NCBI GenBank assembly: GCA_023091665.1
Contig: JALJCQ010000007.1
Coordinates: forward strand, 62,001 to 126,000
Length of the DNA stretch: 64,000 nucleotides
Reading direction: 5' to 3'
DNA from: Pythium myriotylum
Taxonomy: Eukaryota; Oomycota; Peronosporomycetes; Pythiales; Pythiaceae
Shown here: in pieces, positions 48,544-58,160 of the stretch
How the letters are laid out: every line of letters starts with the position of its first letter
Numbering within the stretch: the stretch's first letter is position 1
Translations under genes and position numbers: made by a program
Notes under the pieces: generated by a model
Database searches by the model: none
What the model was told of the DNA's origin: nothing
Seen by the model: only the letters and a program-made list of their open reading frames with translations

Positions 48544-48600
48544 GAGATTTCTGGTTTCGACCCAGTTCCTGGCCTTATGAGTTGCGAACTTCATCAGTTG
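48544..48600. promoter_or_regulatory. Conserved island 2 in the A1/B1 bidirectional promoter
   Basis: This 57-bp block starts GAGATTTCTGGTTTCGACCC. It matches 55428-55484 with four mismatches and no gaps, and ends 327 bp before the type-B start (318 bp in the other pair). Confidence 0.75.
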
Positions 48601-48872
48601 GGTGGATAAATAGGTCCATCGAAGCCAGACGGCACCCTCTCCGACCGTTGATGCACCCTTCTGACCTTCTTTGAAGTTGCAACTAACTGCAATTGAATTA
48701 CCCCCATACATTTTAGTTTGAAGTCACCCCAGAAGTATGGAATTTATTTATCTGACCTTTTTTTGAAGAATGCCGAAGAAAATCCACAAGTGCTCTGAAT
48801 CCACCAACCGATACGAACGGGCCAGTTTTCCAAAGTGCAGCAGCCGCAACTTTTTGGACGACAAAATTGTTG

Positions 48873-48879
48873 TCATTTC
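48873..48879 (+). promoter_or_regulatory. Inr of type-B gene 1
   Basis: TCATTTC (YCAYTYY) is followed by TCGATTGT, 48 bp before the ATG. The same arrangement occurs at 55752-55758. Confidence 0.6.
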
Positions 48880-48927
48880 TCGATTGTGAGCTTGTTCGCT
48901 GCATAAAAGGCTTGCAGTTCCTTCAGG

Positions 48928-51427
48928 ATGTCGATTGTGACCGATCTCCGGTTCCGAGTTGTGAAAATCCGAGGTGAGAAGCTCGCAAAGGACCATCAGT
49001 CGACTCAAGTTTCTCACACAAAGCGTTTTAGTCTGGGACAGCTCAGAGGGCATTGACGGCGTCCAGTTCGTATTCCGCCACTACGACTCGCACGAAGAGC
49101 GTCTTGGTGAACTAAAGCTGACCTCGCGCGCGCGCGCGAACGACCCGCCGACAACTGAAGTCGAACTGGTAGAAGGCGAGTTCCTCGTGGCTGTATCCGG
49201 TTTACTTCACCAGGATCAAGTGACGCAAGTCCGACTTTCAACGAGCTCAAGCCGTTCTTTCATCTGCGGCGGTCGCAAGAGTAAGCAGCTGGATGGCGCC
49301 AGTAAGCGAGATGATCTACCCATAGTGGAAGAGGGTTTGTCACGCGAGATTCGGAAGATCACGCCTCTTTTGGAGAAGAGCAATGCATACATGACAAACT
49401 TAAGCGCAGATCCGACATCTTTTCCCGAGTTGTCCTCGCTACAATCTGCTGTCAAGGATGCTTGCGCGGTACCACAAGACAATGTAGCGTACAAAGTGCT
49501 CTGCGCACTACTGTGCGAAAATCTACACGCTACATATAGTTCCCTCAGTGAAGCTGTGGCTCGAGGAATTGTCGTACCCGTTGCAGCGTTGTTTGAGTTT
49601 GAAGGCATCGTGCGTCGGAGTCAGAACAACCTTAGCTGGTGTCAGAGCTACTGGGGTGTTTGCGGTGCTGGTCGACGTAACGGGCTCGAGCAGTGCATCC
49701 AGGCATGCAAAAATCTCCAGCTGTGGATAAAAACGCGAATCCCGGTGGCCGAACTCGCGAATCTCGAAGTCGGTGCGCCGGTGCGATTGGTGACAGAGAA
49801 AGTTGCCCAAACCGCGACACAGCAGCTCATCGAAAGCAGAATCCTTGATGTGGCGGCCGTTTTTTACTCGAAGCAAGCTGCACAATTCTGCCTTGATAGC
49901 ACTTACACAGCGCTTGTCAAGGCGTTGCTCTTAAGTCCGCACATCCGGCTTCTCGATGAAGTGGTTACCACGTATGCGGTAGTCAAGGCAAAGTCCGTGG
50001 AAGAAGCACTGGTACCGTTCAAACTTGAGGCGCCGATACTAATTGAGAAGGCGGTTTCCTCGGGACGGTTTGAACTGCTCGAGTTGCTTGTGCTTCATGG
50101 TGAACTAGACCCATTTCAATCTCCTCAACAAAACCTCGACTCTGAGGACAACGTGACAAGCGCATCTCGAGCCTATCGATGTGAGTATTTGATGGACCTC
50201 GCAGAAAGCACAGAGAGCGAAGACGACCGTAAGCGAATGAAGAAATTGCTGGTGACCTACAAGAACCATGAACATTACCAAAAGAAGGTGCTACAACTAG
50301 CGCAGGCGCCTGCAAAGGAAAATCAGTCTGATGTTGTCACCAGCCAACTTCTTGAGATCATCCCAATGATCACGCAAGTCTACGATCTCAGCGTCTTCTA
50401 CTCTCTCAGCAATGCGTACGTCACTGACAAACAAAGGCGCAAAGAATTAGTTCTCAAAGCGTGTGACCACATTCTGGATAACAAGCTTGTACGCGAAGTT
50501 GAGGCGCATGCGTACATGAAGGCTGCATTGCGATATGTGTTGAAAGACGGCTTGCTAACCGAAATCGAGTTTGAAAAGGAAATGACGAAGGCCGACCGAG
50601 TCCAGATCGAGGGTGCTGACTGGGTAAGAGATATGAACAACCGCATTGGCGCCCTGGAGATGAGGGCGATCAATGTGGAGAGGCAGCTTGCTAAGCTCCA
50701 GCACACTGTTGGCAACCTGCGGGAGGAGCTGCTCCATATTGATGATAGACATGGAACGAATATTGGCAAAATCGCTGGTATATATGTCTCACAATACGCG
50801 TGTGCTCTCGGAGTACCGCTCATCGCCATGGCCGCAGCAGCAATCGGAAAGGCCGTCGGTTTCATCGACATGAGCAAACGAGAAGACATTGAGAAGGCGT
50901 GCTTCAAGCCAGAAGGTGATGAGAGTCGGGATGGGAAAATTAAGAAAGTCAAAACTCGTCACAGTTTACGTCCAGAGTTTAGCAAGCTCTTGACACGAAA
51001 CAAGATCGACGTGTATGAATTTCTGGAAGCGCTGACACGGCTTCCCACCGTTCGTCGCAACGAACCCGTCTCCGAACCTCAAGAACCACAAGATCCAACT
51101 ATTGAGGTCGTGGGAACATCTACGGGTCGATTGTACATCGACAAGGTCGCGCTCGCGGGTTTGCCATACTTCGGTGCTGTGCGTGAGAGCCGAGGAGACG
51201 TCGAAGAGTTCTGCCGCAGACTCGAGCGAATCCCAGAATGGTTAAGAGTCGAACCTTCGGCCAAAATCCGAGTTGATTTCTATCCAAACGGCCAGCAAAA
51301 GCCGCAAAGCATGCAACTACAGGTCGATCAATACGCCAAAGCCCTGGGCTACCCACTTGTCGCTGAGTATTGGGTCAAAAAGACTGGGATTACTGCTGAG
51401 GGAAACAATGAAATCAATTCATTGTAA
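48928..51427 (+). CDS. Type-B family protein 1: jacalin-like domain, ankyrin-like segment, distinct C-terminal domain
   Basis: Exon 1 (48928-48973, MSIVTDLRFRVVKIR) and exon 2 (49032-51427) are joined across a 58-bp GTGAG...TTTTAG intron, giving 813 residues. The junction reads IRVWDSSEGIDGVQFVFRHY, like its sisters. The N-terminal domain has the jacalin-like order (GVQFVFRHY, VELVEGEFLVAV, VTQVRLSTSS). A helical region with a LEQCIQACKNLQLW motif, an ankyrin-like unit (IEKAVSSGRFELLELLVLHGELDPF, near 365), the ITQVYDLSVFYSLSNAY block and a coiled coil (LEMRAINVERQLAKLQHTVGNL) follow. Next is a single hydrophobic segment (YACALGVPLIAMAAAAIGKAVGF), and last a C-terminal domain LYIDKVALAGLPYFGAV ... 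VDQYAKALGYPLVAEYWV. The family is unrecognised. It diverges from type-A gene 1. Confidence 0.75.
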
Positions 51428-51543
51428 TTTTGTGTTTATGATGGTTATACTATGATATCTTGGCCTAAGCAGTAGTAACAGCCTGGCGGATTGATCAGAA
51501 GTGCTGGTGCATCCTTCGCATGAGTTGTCCAATGTACGCTACC

Positions 51544-54500
51544 TCACCCGTTCGTCTGGGCGTCCTTGCATAATTTTACCAAGGCAGTGGCGATGTGAAA
51601 AGCTGCGTTGATAGCTTGTGTAGTCGTGTAGATACGAGCCTCCACTTCCAGCAGTTTTCGTATAGATTGCTTCGAGACTGCCCAGAGACGCAGAAGTGGA
51701 GATGAAAGCAACACCATATCCAACCCATCTTCGATGCCGTTTTCGAGGGACTGATACCGTGTGACTCCTTCAATGGCCTCAGATGCAATGAAAGGGAAAG
51801 CTGCTATGGCAACCGCGCCATACTGAAGACCGAATATAATCAAGACTACGCTGGATGGGAAACTTAGCGCAGCGAGTCCGATAGCACCGACGGTAGTTGA
51901 AGGGCACACCACATCTAGCGCCTCATTCAGAGCACGCTTGAAGTCATCTTTCTGAGCAACAAGCGCGAGCAGCCCGTTCTTGGTTTTGTTGAGGATACCG
52001 AGAGCTTTATTCCATTCGAAGGCTGATGGTTGCCGCAAGTAGTTGACGAAGCCGGACGCTGCCTCGATAAACAGACCACTCGCTGTCTGTGTATCGTTGG
52101 TGATTTCTGTTCGAGCGAAGTCGCTCAAGCGGCGGAGTGCATTCTGGTAGATGTGTCTTGCGTCGCGGCCCGTCACTGACATAATCAGGAGAACGCCAGC
52201 ATCGATGAGCACAGGACCAGCCCAACGAGTCCAATGCGTTCTCCCCCAGATTATGGCGCAAGCAAGCGCAGTGAAGTATGCCACAAAACGCAGTCGTCGC
52301 CCTGAACCCCACCTGTAGGCGGCGCCATACCAGGGCCCAATCGTGAGCGCGAGGATGAGGGTCGCAGAAGTCGCGGTAGTCACCGCCAATGCCGTGTTGG
52401 TATCTTCTTGAAGGGTACGGATGAACTTGAATTTTCCGACGAGTTGTATGATGGTCAACAGCGCAAATGATGCCTGTGGCAGCCAGATCAACAGTCGGGG
52501 CTTTGTTCGTAGCCTCCCTCGCACGTACGCAGTCACTCGATGTTGCAACGGAAGCCACACCATGGCTACTACAAGGAGTGTTGCGATAACTAGCTTCCAG
52601 CGGTTCTGAAACGCGATGAGCGTTGCACCTGTCAGAAGACTTAGGGAGCCGAAGCGAACTACTGGAAGTGAGAAGGCTTCCCACAATAGGAATCCTACGC
52701 CGGTTCTAGCAAGTTCCTTCATCCACGGAACCAGGCTGGCCACGGCAATCCCTGCTGAGCGTTGCTGCTGTCGTCGGATGCGAGCTTGAGACGTGGTCCT
52801 GTGGCTCGACGTCTCACGATGGGGAGCAGAGGACTCTCCAGTAGTTTCCTCTTGATGAACGAGGTTGACGAGCATTGCGAGGAATGGAGCGGGTGCGATT
52901 CTTAGTTTGTCGAGGAAGGCCTTGGCTATTGGAGACCACACCGTGTCGGGATTGGCCTTGAGAATGGACTTTAGCTTTTCCGTTGTCGGCTGGTCGGGGA
53001 ACCTGGCCTTGTCCAAGAGCGCGTTAAGCATGTTGAGGGGCTTCGTGAGGTCCACGTACTCGCGACACACCCAAAACATACCCGCACCCCACAACAAAGC
53101 CCCGAGTACTGCGAGGTACGGTTTGCAGACCGACGGGTTTGCCTCTTCCACAACCAAGTCGCGAAGTCGCTGAATGCACAACTTGGCGCGAGATATTAAA
53201 GTGGGTTTCGGTGCTTTCTTTTGTTCTGCAATCTACTGGATACGTTGTTTCAGCACGTTCACCCAGGCGGCACTTTCCATGTTGACTTTTCTGTTCTGAT
53301 TCTTCAGTTGCACGTATTGAAACTGATCGAGCACATTGTCAGCGAATGCTTGGCGGAGCGCGATCTCAAGAAAGGTGCACTCGTCGTCGTCTAAGACGAG
53401 CTTCTCGGCGTAGATGTGAGCACACGAATCCGAGATGAGTTCGCGTAAACTTGTCGTGTCGATAAATGATTTGCCGATCACGTAAAGCTGGGTGAAATCG
53501 TGGATCCCGGTGATCTTGGGTATGAGCTGGCGTAGCCGGGTAATAGTAATATCTACCGTCCTGCCTTCAGCAACATCTGTCGCGATATTTGCCATCGCTG
53601 CCTCGAAGTCTTGCTGATTCTTATGCCTTACGAGGAGATCCTTTATACCTTCTTTGGTGGATGTGTCCACAAATGACTTGTCGAGTAATGCGCACAAATA
53701 CTTTAGGTGGTGTTCCCTTCTATTGGATACTTGAGGATGACGGGTATCTTCGTGAGTCGCGTCCTCCGTGCCATCTTCCAAAGGGTTCACTAAGGCTTTC
53801 GCCACTAACCACTTCAGAAGACTTTGGTCACCAGCCGAGACAGCAGCTTCTACGAAGCGTGCACCACCATCTTCGAACGTTTCCATGGCATTACTTGTCG
53901 AGATGCCCTTTGCAGCGGTGTACGCGGCCAAGATATCAACCAGTCGGTGCCGCTGAGACGTGTTGCAAATCTCGGCAGCAATTTCTCGTAGGAACTTCCC
54001 GTTGGTGTCAACTGAAGCAGCAGATTTGACATAGTAACCCACTGCCAGATCGCGCTGCCCTCGTCTGAGAAAATCACGAACGATTCCTTTCGCTTCTTTC
54101 GACGTGCGAGGCGCAAGTGGGCCGCCATCCTTAAGGCGGGCAAGCTCTGTCTGAGCGATCGACTGCTCGTACATCTTCTTGATAGCCTCGCAGCGTGCAA
54201 CGTAGCCTTCGACCGTTCCGTACCATCGCCACGCCGACATTGTGCGACAATCTGAAAGCAGTTCTTCGTACGCTAGCACCAAACTGATTGGATAGACGAT
54301 TCCGCGGTCGACGATGTTACGGATGAGCGTGTTCAATATAGCGATGTGGGAGCAGAGTGTTGTCGTCACGGTGTAGGTTCCGAGTCCCTGCACGTGATCT
54401 TGGGTGGCTTTTGCGATGGTCGCTATGCTGCTTAGATTTTGCAGAGATTTGCTCACAGCTCTAACTTCTTCGATGCGATCACAAGAGGAAGAGAGGGTGA

Positions 54501-54912
54501 GATTAAGATGGCGAATTTCTGAGACTGGAGTCTCAGGATCCATGCCTGCCATAGTGACGGCGAGAGAGGTAGTCATGATAACACGGCGCCGGAAGCTGGT
54601 TAGTAGAGCGATTCCGACGAGTGCGTCGGCCTCGTTATGGCCAACAACTGCCACGAGAAATTCGCCGTTGATGAGCTCGAATCTTGATGTTGAAGACGAC
54701 GAGCCTCTGACCCAGGTCGCGGGTCCGGAAATTTTTTCTCCAGTCTCATAGTGTTTGTAGTGTAGTTGAACACCAAGAAGAGCTTGCTCGCTCGCCCAAA
54801 CTATGTTCAATTTACGTCAATAAACGATGCAATTTGAACATGTAAAGATCGACGCATTCGTACCGCTCACCGAGGCCACCCGCCACTTGAGATCGTCTTG
54901 AGTTGATACCAT
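51544..54912 (-). pseudogene. Type-A family gene 2, interrupted by one in-frame amber stop
   Basis: Exon 1 (54864-54912, MVSTQDDLKWRVASVS) and exon 2 (51544-54800) join across a 63-bp GTACG...CATAG intron to VWASEQALLGVQLHYKHY. The frame is then open to 51544 except for one TAG at 53233-53235. Here the sister protein has Leu (RIQLIEEQ against RIQ-stop-IAEQ), and alignment continues in frame on both sides. The first part (540 residues) has the jacalin-like domain, helical region, ankyrin-like unit (FVEAAVSAGDQSLLKWLV) and ITGIHDFTQLYVIGK block. The second part (560 residues) has the membrane helices (VLIIFGLQYGAVAIAAFPFIA). It could be a young pseudogene, a null allele, a read-through gene, a sequencing error, or a gene for a soluble short form. 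Confidence 0.7.
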
Positions 54913-55068
54913 CGCTCGTCTCGAGGATCCCAAGTTTGTGGTAATTTGGTAAATGACGTGAGGCGAAAATGGAAGCCGAGAGCTCCGACGGAGTCAAGTG
55001 GAGGTACACACCCAAGGTTGCGCGGATCTCCTTGAGGATGCCTTTCGTCATTTTTTGACAAAAAAGTA

Positions 55069-55130
55069 GGAGCAGCTGCGAAAGAGACGGGGCAAACACT
55101 ACAGCCGTGGACACTTTCGACTCACTTCTC
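55069..55130. promoter_or_regulatory. Conserved island 1 in the A2/B2 bidirectional promoter
   Basis: This is the counterpart of 48172-48233: 62 bp, four mismatches, same position relative to the divergent pair. Confidence 0.75.
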
Positions 55131-55427
55131 CGTATGGGTTTACAAAAAAGTAGAGGATAGTTGTACCCTTTTGGCAAAAGTAGAACTGAAGAGCAAAACG
55201 TTAACGCTCTCTAGGAAAAACAGGGTAGTTCTCACCTTACACATCGCCAGGGGAAGGGAAAAGCTCAGTAGTCGACCTCAATCGTCCTGCGCGCAACCGG
55301 GCCTTTGCTCTGTATAACTGTTTCTGGCCTTGAACATCTTGAAGAAGACTCGCCTGGTCTGGTTTTGTGTGCATGATCACTATAGTCACTACTTTTGGTA
55401 ACACCTCTGGCCCAAGAGGATTCTTCG

Positions 55428-55484
55428 GAGATTTCTGGTTTCGACCCAGTTTCTGGTCATATGAGTTGCGATCTTCATCAGTTG
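55428..55484. promoter_or_regulatory. Conserved island 2 in the A2/B2 bidirectional promoter
   Basis: This is the counterpart of 48544-48600: 57 bp, four mismatches. Weaker similarity extends further upstream (TTTTGTGTG...ATGATCA...CCCAAGAGG). Confidence 0.75.
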
Positions 55485-55751
55485 CGTGATGATGAAAGTT
55501 AGGACCTAGTGGGGTACATCTGTGTGAACGCCTAAAGCTTCTTCATCAGTCCTTCCAGTTGAATGGGTCCTTGCAATCCGATCGAGGCCCGGCGGCATCC
55601 AGAGCTTGTGGGTTGCAGCGTCACGCCTCATCTCTCCGACCGTCGATTCACCGTTCTGACCTTTTTTGAACACTAAGACGTACAGAACCCACCAAATAGA
55701 CCAGTTTACTGAACTGGAGCAGCCGCAACTTTCCAGACAACAGACTTCTCG

Positions 55752-55758
55752 TCATTTT
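55752..55758 (+). promoter_or_regulatory. Inr of type-B gene 2
   Basis: TCATTTT (YCAYTYY) is followed by TCGATTGT, 44 bp before the ATG. GCAGCCGCAACTTT just upstream is shared with type-B gene 1. Confidence 0.6.
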
Positions 55759-55802
55759 TCGATTGTTTAAACTGCTGGCAATCAAGATCGCCGACATCCA
55801 CC

Positions 55803-57698
55803 ATGTCAGTGGTTGAGAGAGATCTGCGGTATCGAGTTTCCACGGTGCGAGGTGAGTGTTCGAAGCCTGTGGGAACGTCGACCATGCCTCATCCTATCGT
55901 GTGAGCAGTATGGTTTTCTGAGGAAGGTATCAACGGTATCCAGCTCGTCTTTCGTCACTACGAGAAGGACGAAGAGCGTGTCGGCGGGCTCAAGTTAACG
56001 TCTCGAGTGGCCGCGAATGAAACCCCGACAGTCCAAATCGATATTGTAGACGGCGAGTTTCTCGTACGAGTCGAAGCCTCGCAACTTCGCGATAATGTGG
56101 TGACTCACATCGTACTTAGGACAAGCTCAAACCGCTCAATCACTTGTGGGCACGTAGACGAGAAGCTACCTCGACGTCGACAAGAACAGGACGCATTTTC
56201 TGGGACTTCCATTTCAGAAAATGAACTCAACGGAGAAGTGCGGAAGATTACTGTCTCATTCTCACCAGGCAACAAGTCAATCAAGCAAATTTCAACCACA
56301 CGAGAGGAGTTCCCACGTTCATACATGACGAGACGTGCAGTCGCGATTGCCTGCTCGATTCCAGAATCCAACATTAGTTTCAAACTTACTTGCCACGATT
56401 TATGTGCCAAGCTTATTGGTTGCTGGGAACTTCTTGAAGGCGTTCAAAAGCGAGGGATCATTGTACCTGTTGCTTTCTTGGTCGAGTTTGAAGATATCGT
56501 CCAGAAGAGCGACAATATCTTGCGTTGGTGTCAGAGCAACTTCTCAGGACTTCATTTAACCCGCTTCAACCGGCTCAAAGAGTACATTCAAGCTTGTACT
56601 CGCCTTGAGACCTGCCTTCAAACGCGAGTTCCAAAAGCCGAGCATACATGTCTCTCCGTCGGCGAGCCAATTCGAGCTCCGACGCCTGAGTCCGCCGTGG
56701 ATACTCTCTCCCAACTGCTTGCGTTGGAAGCGCTACCGACCGCGAGCGTATTCTATAGGTTGTTTGGCGCCAGGCTTTGCCCGGACAAGACATTCTCCAA
56801 GCTTGTCAAGGCCTTGGCGAAGAGTGACTACGTCCGTGAATTGTATGGTGTTATCTTGGCTCGTGCGACGGCCAAGAATGTCCCAGTCGTAGAAGTTATG
56901 GCACCATTTTCACACTGGAGCGCCGAGCTTATTGATCGCGCGATTAAGCACGGATGTCACAAAGTGGTGGAACTGCTCGTGCTCAACGCGCAATTTGACC
57001 CGCTTGGTGTGGATTCCACTTCTGATTCCGGGGGCGCGCTCGGGTCACAAGGCAATCAACTTGATGCAGCTGATAAGAAGCAACGTAAACATCGCTTCGA
57101 ACAACTAATGCAGCTCGCTGAGGGAATAGAAGATAAGGTGGCGTATGATCGTATCAGAATGCTGCTGGAATCATTCAAGAGCCACGACGATTTCCGAGCC
57201 ACAGTTATGAGAATTTCCCAGCTGCCCGAGGACGATCAGTTTCCTTCGAGTGAGGAGGTGACGAGAGACTTGAAGGAGCTCGTACCGAAAATCACGCGCG
57301 TCTACGATATCAGCTTTGTCTACTCTCTGAGTAAAGCCTACATCGAGAGCAAGGACGCGCAGAAAGAGCTCCTCATCTCAGCCTGCCAGCATGTTTTTGA
57401 GAAGAAACTCGTGCTCGACAAGCGTGATTGTGCGTTTATGTCAATAGTTCTCGAGCACGTGGAGAACGAAGGTCTCCTATCCAAGTTCGAGGCTCGTGAG
57501 CTCGCAATTCAGAACACGCAGGTCAACATGGAAAGTGCAAAGTGGGTCGTTGAGCTAAAGAGCCGCATCAGCAAGGTCGAACAGCGAAGCATTCACGTCG
57601 AGAAGCGCCTTGACGCGCTCAAGCATGTCGTTGGCAATGTTCGAAGCGCCTTGATCTACAAGAACGAAGCCCATCTTCAACTAGCAAACAAGTGCTGA
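55803..57698 (+). CDS. Type-B family protein 2, truncated form
   Basis: Exon 1 (55803-55851, MSVVERDLRYRVSTVR) and exon 2 from 55909 join across a 57-bp GTGAG...AGCAG intron to VWFSEEGINGIQLVFRHY, giving 612 residues. Homology with type-B protein 1 is continuous: jacalin-like domain, LKEYIQACTRLE motif, ankyrin-like unit (LIDRAIKHGCHKVVELLVLNAQFDPL), ITRVYDISFVYSLSKAY block and coiled coil (VEKRLDALKHVVGNVRSALI). The frame then stops at 57696-57698, just where type-B protein 1 would enter its hydrophobic segment. The remaining C-terminal domain lies in another frame (57692-58111). No donor/acceptor pair in the right phase was found to rejoin them, so a deletion with frameshift is the likeliest reading. 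Confidence 0.7.
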
Positions 57699-58111
57699 AA
57701 CGGTGCTCAACAGGGACACCAGACGACCTCACGGTTCCTGAGGTAGAGCCAGACGACAACACCATCGAGAATGTAAACACCCCTGACGGATTGCTCACCG
57801 TCGACCTCTGTTTGTTGAGTAACTATCCGTACTTTATCGCCGTACGCGACTGCAAAGGGGACCTCAGCGAGTTTCAAAGGCTCGTAAATGCATATAGTGA
57901 AGACCCAGGCAACGATCCATTCGCAATGATGCTTGTATGGCTCGTGCGATCAGGTCAACGCGAAAGCAAGGAAATCCGACTCTCGGTCGACAAATACGCC
58001 GAGTATCTGGGCTACGGAAGCGTTGCGCAGTACTGGGTAGCATGGATGGGCAACGACATGGCTGAACCATCAGAACAAGACCACCGACCGTGGTCATGGC
58101 TTTGGGGGTAG
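57692..58111 (+). pseudogene. Out-of-frame C-terminal domain of type-B gene 2
   Basis: This frame encodes LTVDLCLLSNYPYFIAVRD ... LSVDKYAEYLGYGSVAQYWV, which aligns with the C-terminal domain of type-B protein 1 (LYIDKVALAGLPYFGAVRE ... YAKALGYPLVAEYWV). It has no ATG near its start (a GTG opens it) and is shifted against the preceding exon. About 100 codons present in the sister gene, including the hydrophobic segment, are missing at the junction. It may be dead sequence, or translated if an unseen splice or frameshift joins it. Confidence 0.6.
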
Positions 58112-58160
58112 ATTGGCCATTATTGGGCACGTAAGCTTTGCTAATTCGATGCCATGATGC

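Noticed and set aside
57550..57700. An intron to rejoin the two frames of type-B gene 2
   Set aside because: CAACTAG at 57678-57684 could serve as an acceptor, but the upstream GT sites I checked fall in the wrong codon phase.
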